From: Eubacteriales bacterium
GTDB lineage: Bacteria > Bacillota > Clostridia > Lachnospirales > Lachnospiraceae
Assembly: GCA_030524545.1 (NCBI GenBank)
Contig: JAUNGM010000034.1
Location: forward strand, 1-45,108
Direction: 5' to 3'
Length of the DNA: 45,108 bases
In this document: in pieces, positions 1-7,684 of the stretch
How the letters are laid out: each line of letters starts with the position of its first letter
Numbering within the stretch: position 1 is the stretch's first letter
Program-made: the position numbers and the translations under genes
The notes under the pieces: generated by a model
Told to the model about the DNA's origin: nothing
Seen by the model: the letters and a program-made list of their open reading frames with translations, nothing else
The model's database searches: none

Positions 1-2
1 AT

Positions 3-1520
3 CTTGCGGATCGCGCTGGAGAGGCAGGCTGCGGAGGAACCGGAAGAATCGTCCTAAATGACCAGGGCGGGAGCCGTATGGATGTGACCGAGGAGGTCGC
101 CTGTACCCTGCGGGCAGAGGCACACCATCCCCCATGCGTGATGGAGGCGGCCGGGTTCTGTACGGAGCATTCCGCACAGTCGCGGGGCATTGGGTATGAA
201 GAAGAAACCTCCCCTACGCTGCGGGCCGGAGTCGTTCCGGCGGCGGTCGCATTGGAGAACCACCCGGCGGACAGCCGTGTGAAGATTTCCGAGGACGATA
301 AGGTACAGACACTGACTGGCCGGATGGGGACTGGCGGCGGGAACGTGCCGCTGGTCATGGCTGAGTCGGGGGAACCGCCAGAAGCCGAGATGTATGAGAA
401 CCACTCACAGGATACCCGGTATAAAGGACCGCTGGACACAGCACCTACGGTCAATGCCACTTATGGCATGGGCGGCAATAACCAGCCTTTTATAGTTGAA
501 AAACCAAAGACAATGAAAATCCGCAGCGGATGTGACGGTGGGGGAAAAGGCATTTTATTACAGGATGATAAATCAGCGACTCTTGGTTGCAACAATGACC
601 AGACGGTGTTTGTGCCGTTCTGCAAAGGGACGCGCCCGCATTCAGCTGAGGAAGGCCAGGCTTGGAAAGAGGGGGATGTGGCAAACACGCTGAACACCTT
701 TGATGTCGGGGAAACCCGGTGCAGTGAACTGGTGGTAGGCGCGTTTGGCATATGCTCCAAGGACAGCAATGCCATGAAGTCAGACAATCCGAAATCCGGA
801 TTTTACGAAGCGCAGACCAGCCGGACGCTGGATGCGAATGGCGGGAATCCGGGCTGCAACCAGGGTGGGATTGCCATTGTTGCCTTTGCACAGAACCAGA
901 GGGACGAAGTCCGGGATCTTGGGGATAAGTCCGGCGCACTTGCGGCAGAACCGGGAATGAAACAGCAGACCTATGTCCTGCAGGGCAGCATGATCGGCAG
1001 GGAGGACAAGAATGGACCACAGGGCAGCGGTGTCAATGAAGATGTGTCTTTTACACTGGATGCGGCCGACCGCCATGCTGTGGCTTATTGCATGACTACC
1101 GGGGAATATTCCCAGGTGGTGAAGGAAAAAGCACCGACTTTGATGGCGAGGGATTATAAAGACCCGCCAGTGGTAAATGATAAGCCCGCACCCGAACCAT
1201 ACTATATTGTGCGCCGCCTGACTCCGACCGAGTGTGCAAGACTTCAGGGCTTCCCGGACTGGTGGTGCGGCGGCCTTGGAATCGAGGAACCGACCGCAGA
1301 AGAAATAGAGTTCTGGATGGAAGTGTGGGAAACACACCGGAAGGTCATGGGGACATCCAAAAAGCCGAAGACCGAGAAACAGATCCGGAAATGGCTGGCG
1401 GACCCATATTCGGATTCCGCAGAATATAAACTCTGGGGAAATGGAATCGCGCTGCCGTGTGCGTATTTCGTACTGGCTGGTATTGCCTGGGCTGCACAGT
1501 GCGGGGTAGAAACGGAGTAA
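3..1520 (+). CDS. DNA (cytosine-5) methyltransferase, 3' part (5' end outside window)
   Basis: The frame is open from the first complete codon of the window, so the gene begins upstream and only the C-terminal ~505 residues are visible. The last ~150 residues carry C5-methyltransferase motif IX (RRLTPTECARLQGFPDWW) and motif X (GNGIALPCAYFVLAG), which complete the SAM and DNA-binding fold. The catalytic PCQ and ENV motifs must lie upstream and cannot be checked here. Between them is a long low-complexity stretch of about ten degenerate repeats of the form acidic-x-T-L-x-A...(P)-V-V, for example EEETSPTLRAG, GDVANTLNTF and NEDVSFTLDAADRHAV. Phage enzymes of this type probably protect phage DNA from host restriction. 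Family assignment is secure; target specificity is unknown. Confidence 0.88.
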   Translation, partial: LADRAGEAGCGGTGRIVLNDQGGSRMDVTEEVACTLRAEAHHPPCVMEAAGFCTEHSAQSRGIGYEEETSPTLRAGVVPAAVALENHPADSRVKISEDDKVQTLTGRMGTGGGNVPLVMAESGEPPEAEMYENHSQDTRYKGPLDTAPTVNATYGMGGNNQPFIVEKPKTMKIRSGCDGGGKGILLQDDKSATLGCNNDQTVFVPFCKGTRPHSAEEGQAWKEGDVANTLNTFDVGETRCSELVVGAFGICSKDSNAMKSDNPKSGFYEAQTSRTLDANGGNPGCNQGGIAIVAFAQNQRDEVRDLGDKSGALAAEPGMKQQTYVLQGSMIGREDKNGPQGSGVNEDVSFTLDAADRHAVAYCMTTGEYSQVVKEKAPTLMARDYKDPPVVNDKPAPEPYYIVRRLTPTECARLQGFPDWWCGGLGIEEPTAEEIEFWMEVWETHRKVMGTSKKPKTEKQIRKWLADPYSDSAEYKLWGNGIALPCAYFVLAGIAWAAQCGVETE

Positions 1521-1609
1521 TGAACGATGGCGGAGGACATCTTTGCTGCCGATGGGGAACCATAAGCAGCAGGGCGGGCTTCTGCCATGATACATAGGAG
1601 GGGATGCTT

Positions 1610-1780
1610 ATGGGATGGCTGATTGCCGCGGCTGCCGTTTTTGTAATTCTTGCGTTCATCGTTACCCTTTCCCTCTGTATGGCAGCCGGGGATGAGGATG
1701 ATGATGCGGAACAGATGAAATGGATACAGGACATTGAGGAAAAGCGCAGAAAACGGAATGATGACAGTAACCTACACTAA
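1610..1780 (+). CDS. Small single-pass membrane protein (56 aa)
   Basis: A 56-codon gene starts at an ATG six bases after an AGGAGGGG ribosome site. Residues 3-25 are a continuous hydrophobic segment (WLIAAAAVFVILAFIVTLSL) followed by CMAAGDEDDD and a charged, basic tail, so it should sit in the membrane with its C-terminus probably in the cytoplasm. The hydrophobic helix plus C-x-A-A-G-x-x-D pattern recalls the short DUF3789-type phage and mobile-element proteins, but this is only a resemblance. The stop codon lies inside the left arm of an 11-bp inverted repeat. Function unknown. Confidence 0.6.
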   Translation: MGWLIAAAAVFVILAFIVTLSLCMAAGDEDDDAEQMKWIQDIEEKRRKRNDDSNLH

Positions 1781-1875
1781 TGCACAATTCTCACCCACGG
1801 ATTTGTGCATTAGGTCAATTCCGCACATTTGCGGGGATAGCCGTTGACTTATCCCGGCTTTAGAGTGATTAATAC
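1777..1875 (+). promoter_or_regulatory. Regulatory element copy 1: inverted repeat plus promoter
   Basis: A perfect 11-bp inverted repeat, CTAATGCACAA (1777-1787) and TTGTGCATTAG (1803-1813), lies about 30 bp upstream of TTGACT (1844-1849). Twelve bases further is AGAGTGATTAATAC (1862-1875), which contains a TAATAC -10-like hexamer. The same arrangement recurs before many genes of this phage. It should drive the gene starting at 1935. The inverted repeat could be an operator or, as it overlaps the previous stop codon, a hairpin. Confidence 0.55.
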
Positions 1876-1934
1876 CATACGCCAAAGAACACCGGCGAAA
1901 AAGCCGGAGAGAACGAAGAAAGGAGCGGCAGGAC

Positions 1935-2867
1935 ATGATGAAATTTGAAAAGAACATAGAGGAGAGAAAGATTTTAGTGAAACGGTTGGGAGAACTTACG
2001 GGGATTGCCCCTTACTACACAAAGGTTCCAAGATGCGCCTATGAGATCGGCGCTTATACGGTGGAGCGTGACGGCAGCCTTATGGTAGAAAAGGATGAGG
2101 CAGACCTTGGAATCCTTGCAGCCCTGAAAAATGAGGGACTGATCAAGGATGCAGAGGGAATCCTCGAAGCGGCAGCGGAAGAACCAGGGCAGACAGAGGA
2201 AACAGCAGAGATAGATTCTATCCCGGACAGCGAATACGAGTCAGAGGTTCGGGAAGAGGCAGCCGCCCAGGAGGGAGAGGAACCGCTGGACATGGTGATC
2301 AGCCTACCGATGGGAAATCACACAGGAAATACTTTAAGAAACCTTGTGAACATGATCTACAGCAGGGGCCCACTTCTTAGCAAAGCATCCGACGGACACT
2401 TCCGTGTGGAGAAGGAACTGGCAGAGATTCTGAAAGATGATGCCAGCACCGCCACAGTCCAGAGCTTTTTGACAGCACTGGCAGATTATACGGAAACGCA
2501 CGGCGGTATGGAGGGGCTTAAGATTACGGATGAGCAGATTTCCTTCACAGGATTTCCGGTGCCGGCGGATAAAGCACACTCCGATGCGTTCTGCCAGCTG
2601 GCTGCTATGATGAATGACATGGCACTTTCACAGAAACGGATTCAGGCAAAAGAGGTCAACACGGATAATGAAAAATACGCATTCCGCATCTGGCTTCTCC
2701 GCCTGGGGATGAATGGGGATGCCTACAAATCTACCAGAAAGGTACTGATGCAGAACCTTGGCGGCCACACCGCTTTCCGCACACCAGAGGAAGCAGAAAA
2801 GGCAAAGGCGAAAAATAAAGCGAAGCGTGAGGCGGAAAAGACAATGGCAGGAGGTGGGGAGTCATGA
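1935..2867 (+). CDS. Amidoligase-related protein without catalytic motif (310 aa)
   Basis: Proteins of this kind are often labelled virulence-related in mobile elements. Residues 1-75 form an N-terminal region, 75-118 an acidic linker (many E and A), and 119-310 a C-terminal region resembling the amidoligase encoded 460 bp downstream. SLPMGNHTGNTLRNLVN here matches HISGQGHTPQTIRNLVN there, and YAFRIWLLRLGMNGDAYK matches YALRCWMLRLGFIGDEFK. The HxH pair of the amidoligase (H120, H122) is not preserved, nor are its IGVEIE and EMVTP motifs, so this copy is probably not an enzyme. I infer a partner or regulatory subunit. The start is the first of two adjacent ATGs after GGAG. It overlaps the next gene by ATGA. 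Confidence 0.7.
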   Translation: MMKFEKNIEERKILVKRLGELTGIAPYYTKVPRCAYEIGAYTVERDGSLMVEKDEADLGILAALKNEGLIKDAEGILEAAAEEPGQTEETAEIDSIPDSEYESEVREEAAAQEGEEPLDMVISLPMGNHTGNTLRNLVNMIYSRGPLLSKASDGHFRVEKELAEILKDDASTATVQSFLTALADYTETHGGMEGLKITDEQISFTGFPVPADKAHSDAFCQLAAMMNDMALSQKRIQAKEVNTDNEKYAFRIWLLRLGMNGDAYKSTRKVLMQNLGGHTAFRTPEEAEKAKAKNKAKREAEKTMAGGGES

Positions 2868-3082
2868 TGGAAAATATCTGCAAACTGGCATACCAGAAGG
2901 CGGTAGATGCCATTGATGGGACGGAGCAGGTGTATTTTAAGCATGGGTTCTGGAACCCCTATGAACTGAAACCAACGGAGGAAGTGAAAAAACGGATTAT
3001 GAACAGCGGGTATGGCGCAGATGTGGACCGGAAGGACGGGATGCTTTATGTGTTCTGCCCATGCAGTTCGGATATGTGGTAA
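2864..3082 (+). CDS. Small conserved-type hypothetical protein (72 aa)
   Basis: This gene begins at the ATG overlapping the stop of the preceding gene (ATGA) and has AGGAGGTG a few bases upstream, so the two are translationally coupled. The protein is 72 residues with no signal peptide or membrane segment. It ends in an aromatic and cysteine-rich stretch (GMLYVFCPCSSDMW). I do not recognise the family. Its position between the amidoligase-like gene and the amidoligase suggests a role in the same pathway, but nothing in the sequence proves it. Confidence 0.6.
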   Translation: MMENICKLAYQKAVDAIDGTEQVYFKHGFWNPYELKPTEEVKKRIMNSGYGADVDRKDGMLYVFCPCSSDMW

Positions 3083-3190
3083 ACCGCAGTTTCCCGCAAA
3101 TGGGGCCGGGACATAATGAGGCACCTTCTCCATTGTAAGTGATATTACCTCTGAAAATGTGCATTATCAAGTGCTTTTCCCGCCATAAAA

Positions 3191-3271
3191 TACACACTTT
3201 TTGCCTCTGATCTTTGGTACATTTATGCCCGCTATCAACTTGCTATTATCTGCGTTCAGAGTGATATATAG
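3191..3271 (+). promoter_or_regulatory. Regulatory element copy 2
   Basis: TACACAC (3191) and TTGGTAC (3214-3220) form the degenerate upstream inverted-repeat pair. They are followed by TTGCTATTAT (3240-3249) and AGAGTGATATATAG (3258-3271). The element lies between the stop at 3082 and the amidoligase start at 3331 and is the likely promoter of the amidoligase operon. Confidence 0.5.
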
Positions 3272-3330
3272 ACACAACAAAAGAGCAGAAAACACCGCAG
3301 GCAAGCGGGTTAGCAAAGGAGATAACGAGC

Positions 3331-4266
3331 ATGAACGAAAAGACAAGAGCGCAGATTGAGGCAATGAAAAACCAGACCATCGGAGTCGAGATAGAAATGA
3401 ATAACATCACCAGGGAAAAGGCAGCGAAGAAAGCAGCCGAGTTCTTTGGAACCGGCAGATATGAAAACACCGCAGGCCGGAACGGATATTTCACCTGGTC
3501 AGCATGGGACGCACAGGGGAGGGAATGGAAGTTCCAGAGGGATGTCAGCATTGAGGGGCCGGACAGCCAAAAATGCGAGATGGTCACCCCGATCCTGATT
3601 TACGATGACATCGAAACGCTCCAGCAGCTTATCAGAGTCCTCCGTAAAGCAGGAGGACGGAGTTCCGCAAGCAGAGGGTGCGGAGTCCACATTCATATTT
3701 CAGGGCAGGGGCATACGCCACAGACAATCCGGAACCTGGTCAACATCATGGCAGCCCATGAGGAACAGCTGACGCAGGCGGTCCGGATCGACCGATGGAG
3801 ACAGAGCCGGTATTGCCGGACGGTAGACCCGGCTTTCCTGGAACGACTGAACCGGATTAAGCCGAAGACCATGGAGGCACTCAGCCGGTGCTGGTACAAC
3901 GGGTCGAGGGACACCTCACATTACTCACCAACACGTTATCGGATGCTGAACCTCCATAGTTTTTTCAACCGCTATCATACAATCGAATTCCGGCTCTTCC
4001 AGTTTGATGAACCGGGAGACGGAAGGCAGGGAGGACTTCATGCAGGCCAGCTCAAAGCGATGATTCAGCTTTGCCTTGCGATGAGCGAGCTTGCAAAAGA
4101 ACTGCGGTACGCAAGCCCGAAAAAGCAGCAGGACGAAAACGTGGCTTACGCATTACGGTGCTGGATGCTACGGTTGGGATTCATCGGGGACGAGTTCAAA
4201 ACCGCAAGAGATTATTTCATGCGGAACGCAGAAGGGAACTGCGCATGGAGGCATGGGAGACCGTAA
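3331..4266 (+). CDS. Amidoligase family protein (COOH-NH2 ligase)
   Basis: Amidoligases of the glutamine-synthetase-like fold join a carboxylate to an amine at the cost of ATP, making peptide-like or isopeptide bonds on small molecules or proteins. Expected family motifs are visible: IGVEIEMN (residues 17-24), the metal/ATP-binding acidic strand; CEMVTP (82-87); GCGVHIHISG (116-125), the HxH strand; and TIEFRLF near residue 218. The last ~45 residues (YALRCWMLRLGFIGDEFK onward) match the end of the 310-aa protein encoded upstream. Start: ATG after AAAGGAG. Downstream lie a DpnD/PcfM-like gene and two gamma-glutamylcyclotransferases, a context known from comparative genomics of amidoligases. 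The substrate is unknown. Confidence 0.85.
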   Translation: MNEKTRAQIEAMKNQTIGVEIEMNNITREKAAKKAAEFFGTGRYENTAGRNGYFTWSAWDAQGREWKFQRDVSIEGPDSQKCEMVTPILIYDDIETLQQLIRVLRKAGGRSSASRGCGVHIHISGQGHTPQTIRNLVNIMAAHEEQLTQAVRIDRWRQSRYCRTVDPAFLERLNRIKPKTMEALSRCWYNGSRDTSHYSPTRYRMLNLHSFFNRYHTIEFRLFQFDEPGDGRQGGLHAGQLKAMIQLCLAMSELAKELRYASPKKQQDENVAYALRCWMLRLGFIGDEFKTARDYFMRNAEGNCAWRHGRP

Positions 4267-4341
4267 AAACCAGGCATGGCATACATAGATACTTCCGGGC
4301 GGACAACCGCCCCTGGGGTGGTAGAAGGAGGCGAAAATATC

Positions 4342-4605
4342 ATGAAAAACGAAAACAGGATGAAACATATGGATGCTGTCCCAAGAGGCAGGGCATTTAA
4401 AGTGACGGTGTCGGAACTTTACCAGAGGGAGATCACCGTATACGAATCAGAGATGAAGGAAGCAACACCGGAGGAAGCCCTCCGCATGGTGGAGAACTGG
4501 TGGCAGGACAGCCAGATCGATTTAAACGAAGCTGATTTCCAGGGTGTGGATTATTCCGTGACTGGAATAGAGGAAGCACTGAAAGAAACGGAAGGCGGTG
4601 AGTAG
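4342..4605 (+). CDS. DpnD/PcfM-like small protein (87 aa)
   Basis: The start chosen is the ATG nine bases after AGGAGG; an upstream in-frame ATG at 4276 has no ribosome site. The sequence FKVTVSELYQREITVYESE followed by EEALRMVENWWQ and DLNEADFQGVDYSV fits the DpnD/PcfM-like family of short beta-strand/helix/beta-strand proteins found in phages and conjugative elements. Their biochemical role is not established. The gene is 75 bp after the amidoligase and is followed after one base by the cyclotransferase gene, so it belongs to the same operon. Confidence 0.6.
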   Translation: MKNENRMKHMDAVPRGRAFKVTVSELYQREITVYESEMKEATPEEALRMVENWWQDSQIDLNEADFQGVDYSVTGIEEALKETEGGE

Positions 4606-4606
4606 C

Positions 4607-5155
4607 ATGGCAGGAATGTTCTCCCTGGGGCTTAGCACAGGGGCAGCGAGGAAACCGAACCGTTTTTATCTGGCCTACGGTTCCAACCTTTCCCTGGAAC
4701 GGATGAAAAGCCGCTGCCCGGATGCCGTGGTGCTTGGCACCGCCGTCATTCCCGGTTATCGGCTTCTGTTCAAAAAGAGCAAGACCGGAAGCTACGCAAC
4801 CATTGAGCAGGATGCCAACTGCTGTGTCCCTGCACTGGTCTATAGGATCTCAGAAATGGATGAAGCCCTGCTTGACCGCTATGAGGGCTATCCCCGGTAC
4901 TATTATAAGCGGAATTTCCGTCTTTCTGTCACGAGGCTGGATTCCGGCCGGCGGATGAAGGAAAGGAAATGTTGCATGGCCTATGTGTTACACGAGGAAC
5001 GCACCCTTGGGGAACCGGACATGGAGTATTTCCGGCTTTTGGATGAAGGGTACGGCGCGTGGAATTTTGACACCGATATTCTGGATAGGGGGCTGGCGGA
5101 TAGTATCGGGATCAGGGCTGCGGGAGAATACATAGAACGCTACCAGCGAGGGTAA
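4607..5155 (+). CDS. Gamma-glutamylcyclotransferase-like protein, copy 1
   Basis: GGCT/AIG2-like enzymes cyclise gamma-glutamyl amines to release 5-oxoproline. The glycine-rich substrate loop YGSN is present (AYGSNLSLERMKSRCPDA, residues ~25-42), as is the segment with the catalytic Glu (LDRYEGYPRYYYKR). The length of 182 aa is normal plus a ~20-residue N-terminal extension. ATG 4607 has AAGGCGG eight bases upstream; the GTG at 4598 lies inside that site. The gene starts one base after the preceding stop. With the amidoligase it suggests a make-and-break pair acting on a gamma-glutamyl-type amide bond, which is an inference from context. Confidence 0.85.
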   Translation: MAGMFSLGLSTGAARKPNRFYLAYGSNLSLERMKSRCPDAVVLGTAVIPGYRLLFKKSKTGSYATIEQDANCCVPALVYRISEMDEALLDRYEGYPRYYYKRNFRLSVTRLDSGRRMKERKCCMAYVLHEERTLGEPDMEYFRLLDEGYGAWNFDTDILDRGLADSIGIRAAGEYIERYQRG

Positions 5156-5157
5156 AG

Positions 5158-5239
5158 TACACAATCTGTGGCCGGTACATTTGGTAAGTTTATAGCGCAG
5201 AAACTGCTTGCTATTATCGGTCAAAAGAGTGATTAATAC
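5158..5239 (+). promoter_or_regulatory. Regulatory element copy 3
   Basis: TACACAA (5158-5164) follows the stop of the first cyclotransferase. GGTACATTTGG follows, then TTGCTATTAT (5208-5217) and AGAGTGATTAATAC (5226-5239). It separates the two cyclotransferase genes, so the second has its own promoter. Confidence 0.5.
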
Positions 5240-5279
5240 CATACCGCCGGAGAATGGCGGAAGAAAGGAGAGAAAGCAA

Positions 5280-5774
5280 ATGAGCAAGAAAAGATACTAC
5301 ATAGCTTATGGCAGCAACCTATCGGTGAAACTGATGGCTTACAACTGCCCGGATGCAAAAGTGATCGGGACGGGGGAGATCAAAGATTATGCATTGCTGT
5401 TTAAGAGCTGTGCAACCATTGAGCCGAGGAAAGGAAAACGGGTGCAGGTACTGGTCTGGGAGATTTCGACGGAGGATGAAAAAAGTCTGGACCGCTACGA
5501 AGGCTATCCCACATTATACTATAAAAAAGAACTGACGCTGCCGGTTCAGATTACCGGCACGGAGGTGAAGCAGGAACTGACTGCGATGGTGTACATCATG
5601 AATGAAAAAAACCGTCTTGCCAGTCCATCATGCTACTACTACAAAGTGCTGGCAGACGGCTATGAAGATTTTGGGTTTGACAAAGCAATTTTAGAACAGG
5701 CTCTTGCGGACAGCATTGGGAAACAAGTAGCCGGGAAATTTTTAAATAGCTATCTGGACGATTGCAGGAGGTAG
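5280..5774 (+). CDS. Gamma-glutamylcyclotransferase-like protein, copy 2
   Basis: This 164-aa paralogue of the gene at 4607 has the substrate loop near its N-terminus (YYIAYGSNLSVKLM) and the catalytic-Glu segment (LDRYEGYPTLYYKK). The in-frame upstream extension to 5208 lies inside the promoter element and is rejected; ATG 5280 follows AGGAGAGAAAGCAA. The two cyclotransferases differ throughout, so this is an old duplication or two separate acquisitions, possibly with different substrates. It is followed after 3 bp by a ribbon-helix-helix gene. Confidence 0.85.
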   Translation: MSKKRYYIAYGSNLSVKLMAYNCPDAKVIGTGEIKDYALLFKSCATIEPRKGKRVQVLVWEISTEDEKSLDRYEGYPTLYYKKELTLPVQITGTEVKQELTAMVYIMNEKNRLASPSCYYYKVLADGYEDFGFDKAILEQALADSIGKQVAGKFLNSYLDDCRR

Positions 5775-5777
5775 CAG

Positions 5778-6413
5778 ATGGGAAAAAAGAATCTGAATAT
5801 CAAGCTGCCGGAGTCCATGCTGGATAAGCTGGAAACCATCCGCAGGGAGCGGAGCCGGCAGGAAGGGCGCAGGGTTTCCAGAAACAGCCTGATCGAAGAG
5901 GCGATAGAAGAATACCTTACGGCAGCAGAGAAATTTCTGGAGGGATTGTTTCAGGAAGGCACTTTAGAACCGGATCAGCCGTACCGGATTACGGTGCGGG
6001 AGTTCCTTGGCAGGCACGCGGATGACAGGATATCCATGATGACACCGGGAGGGTATGTGGATTTGGATAAAACGCAAACAGAACGGCTCCTTTCCGGCCA
6101 GACGGTAAAAGCCCATCCCGGATGCAGGGAGGATTTCCGGGATGCTCCTGCGGAGGAACTTCTGCCGCAGGGCGTTCTGTCGGCACATCTGCGGGATGGA
6201 GTGTGGCAGCTTCTGACAGATACTGGGTGCGGTACAGAAACGATTCGCACCGTCTGCTATGACACAGAGGATATCTGGAAGAGCCGTGAGCAGGCAAAAC
6301 AGTTTTTCCTGCGAGCCATGGCATCTTCGGAGGGCAGCGAGAAGGAACGATACACGAATCTTTATATGAAACTGATGATGGGGATGAATGACTGTGACGA
6401 TTCGGAGGTGTGA
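5778..6413 (+). CDS. Ribbon-helix-helix protein with C-terminal unknown domain (211 aa)
   Basis: Residues 1-50 fit a MetJ/Arc/CopG ribbon-helix-helix DNA-binding domain: the strand NLNIKLPESMLDKLETI, then helices ending in RNSLIEEAIEEYL. The remaining ~150 residues are an unrecognised domain ending in a helical segment (FFLRAMASSEGSEKERY). The start has AGGAGG eight bases upstream, and the gene lies 3 bp after the second cyclotransferase. As a likely transcription factor inside this region it is a candidate regulator of the repeated TACACAA...TTGTGTA elements. That link is a guess. Confidence 0.65.
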   Translation: MGKKNLNIKLPESMLDKLETIRRERSRQEGRRVSRNSLIEEAIEEYLTAAEKFLEGLFQEGTLEPDQPYRITVREFLGRHADDRISMMTPGGYVDLDKTQTERLLSGQTVKAHPGCREDFRDAPAEELLPQGVLSAHLRDGVWQLLTDTGCGTETIRTVCYDTEDIWKSREQAKQFFLRAMASSEGSEKERYTNLYMKLMMGMNDCDDSEV

Positions 6414-6415
6414 GC

Positions 6416-6865
6416 ATGGTATTTCCAAAGAGAGAGATCGTGGAGAAAATCAGAAAGGAATATCCGGCCGGCTGCGAGGTGGTGCTTGACTGGATGAATG
6501 ACTGCCAGGCACCGCCAGTAGGGACACACGGAACCGTGAAGTCAGTGGATGATACTGGAAGCATCGAAGTCGCATGGCACACAGGCGGCAGCCTGCGGGT
6601 GGTCTATGGGGAGGATGCCTGCCACCGTATCGACACGGATGTGATAGTAAAAGAATTTCTGGATGAATATGGGAAAACGCAGATTGGAGGGAGCTGCCCA
6701 CGCTGCGGAAGCCTCATGCCGCATTTGGAGCGCCATGCGGTCAGCCGGAGGGCGCACATCATTGTATGCGATCTGTGTGGAACGGAGGAGGCGTTGGAGG
6801 ACGCCGGCATGGCGGAAAAGAAACCGCTGTTTACATGGGCGGCATGGAAGGAGAGAAGAAAATGA
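6416..6865 (+). CDS. DUF4314-like protein with C-terminal zinc ribbon
   Basis: The N-terminal ~75 residues fit the DUF4314 pattern: DWMNDCQAPPVGTHGTVKSV, then a D-x-G...V-x-W-x-x-G-x-S-L strand and YGEDACHRI, a small SH3-like beta barrel of unknown role. The C-terminal part has two cysteine pairs, CPRC and CDLC, separated by ~28 residues and so likely binding zinc. ATG 6416 is chosen over GTG 6410 because GGAGG at 6404-6408 is correctly spaced only for the ATG. It overlaps the next gene by ATGA. Confidence 0.65.
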   Translation: MVFPKREIVEKIRKEYPAGCEVVLDWMNDCQAPPVGTHGTVKSVDDTGSIEVAWHTGGSLRVVYGEDACHRIDTDVIVKEFLDEYGKTQIGGSCPRCGSLMPHLERHAVSRRAHIIVCDLCGTEEALEDAGMAEKKPLFTWAAWKERRK

Positions 6866-7050
6866 GCCACAGAAAAATGCCCGCTTACGGAGAGCGTGAG
6901 CATAGGGGCAGATACATACTGGATGATTACTGTTGGTCCAGAAACCATTGCAGGGCGGCCACGATCCGCCGTTGGAAACGGAACCTGAAAAAGAAAGCCA
7001 GGGCAAAGATGCGGATGCGGCTTGTACGGATGGAAGGGGGATATGAATAA
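6862..7050 (+). CDS. Small basic hypothetical protein (62 aa)
   Basis: This gene begins with the ATGA that overlaps the preceding stop, and its stop overlaps the next start. The product is strongly basic (many R and K, for example RRWKRNLKKKARAKMRMR) with two cysteines and no membrane segment. It may bind nucleic acid, but no family is recognised. Support for it being real comes from tight coupling to both neighbours. Confidence 0.5.
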   Translation: MSHRKMPAYGEREHRGRYILDDYCWSRNHCRAATIRRWKRNLKKKARAKMRMRLVRMEGGYE

Positions 7051-7249
7051 GATGGATGCGAAAGAATGGAAAACGGGCGATACCTGCTTTGTGATCACCA
7101 ATAAGAAAAAGCAACAGTCAATGGAATATAAAGTTCTGTCCTTCGATGGCAGGTATTATTTTCTGGAAAGCCGGACAGGAAGCCACATCAACGCTTCTTC
7201 ATCCCGGATGTTCCGGTCAAAGGAAGAAGCATCTGCTTCCATCGGATAG
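7043..7249 (+). CDS. Small hypothetical protein (68 aa)
   Basis: The start is taken as ATG 7043, after GGAAGGGGG; an in-frame upstream start at 7022 lacks a site. The gene overlaps the preceding one by eight bases. The sequence alternates short beta-type strands (WKTGDTCFVIT, MEYKVLSFDGRYYFLE) and ends MFRSKEEASASIG, suggesting a small beta-barrel. The family is not recognised. Confidence 0.5.
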   Translation: MNKMDAKEWKTGDTCFVITNKKKQQSMEYKVLSFDGRYYFLESRTGSHINASSSRMFRSKEEASASIG

Positions 7250-7258
7250 GAGACGGTC

Positions 7259-7474
7259 ATGTTGCAGAAACCAATGCCGGGAACGGCACGGATAAAAAGG
7301 AACAGCTGGAACAGGGGAAACGGTGTGTACAGTATGAGAGGCGAACTGAAAAGAGGAATCGCCCTCAATAAGAAGCGCCTGAACCGGAAGGTAAGGTATG
7401 GAAGAAAATGCGCCTTGAAAAAGGGCTGCTATAAGCGTATATGCAGGACAGCGAACATGGTGGATTTTTCTTAA
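7259..7474 (+). CDS. Small highly basic hypothetical protein (71 aa)
   Basis: This gene starts nine bases after the previous stop with a GGAGACGG site. It is rich in Arg and Lys, with C-terminal cysteines (RKCALKKGCYKRICRTANMVDF). It is probably the last gene of the transcription unit, since a regulatory element follows. No family or function is recognised. Confidence 0.45.
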   Translation: MLQKPMPGTARIKRNSWNRGNGVYSMRGELKRGIALNKKRLNRKVRYGRKCALKKGCYKRICRTANMVDFS

Positions 7475-7572
7475 AGAGAAAACAGGGCCCGGTGATCATC
7501 CGGCTCTCCCTCCAGTTTACCGTATATTCGCTCTGAAAGAGAATTTTATCAAGAGGATTTTGAACCATAATG

Positions 7573-7654
7573 TACACAATCTCTGGATGGGATGTCTGGT
7601 ACATATATGGCAGTGGAACTGCTTGCTATCCTCTGGAAGTGACGGTAATATGGC
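7573..7654 (+). promoter_or_regulatory. Regulatory element copy 4
   Basis: TACACAA (7573-7579) and GGTACATATATGG are followed by TTGCTATC (7623-7630) and GAAGTGACGGTAATATGG. It is a more diverged copy, placed directly before the gene at 7685. Confidence 0.45.
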
Positions 7655-7684
7655 ATCAACAAAAACGAAGGAGGGATTCCATAA

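Noticed and set aside
780-1595. Minus-strand frame opposite the methyltransferase
   Set aside because: The + strand frame carries motifs IX and X; the minus frame has no recognisable protein features.
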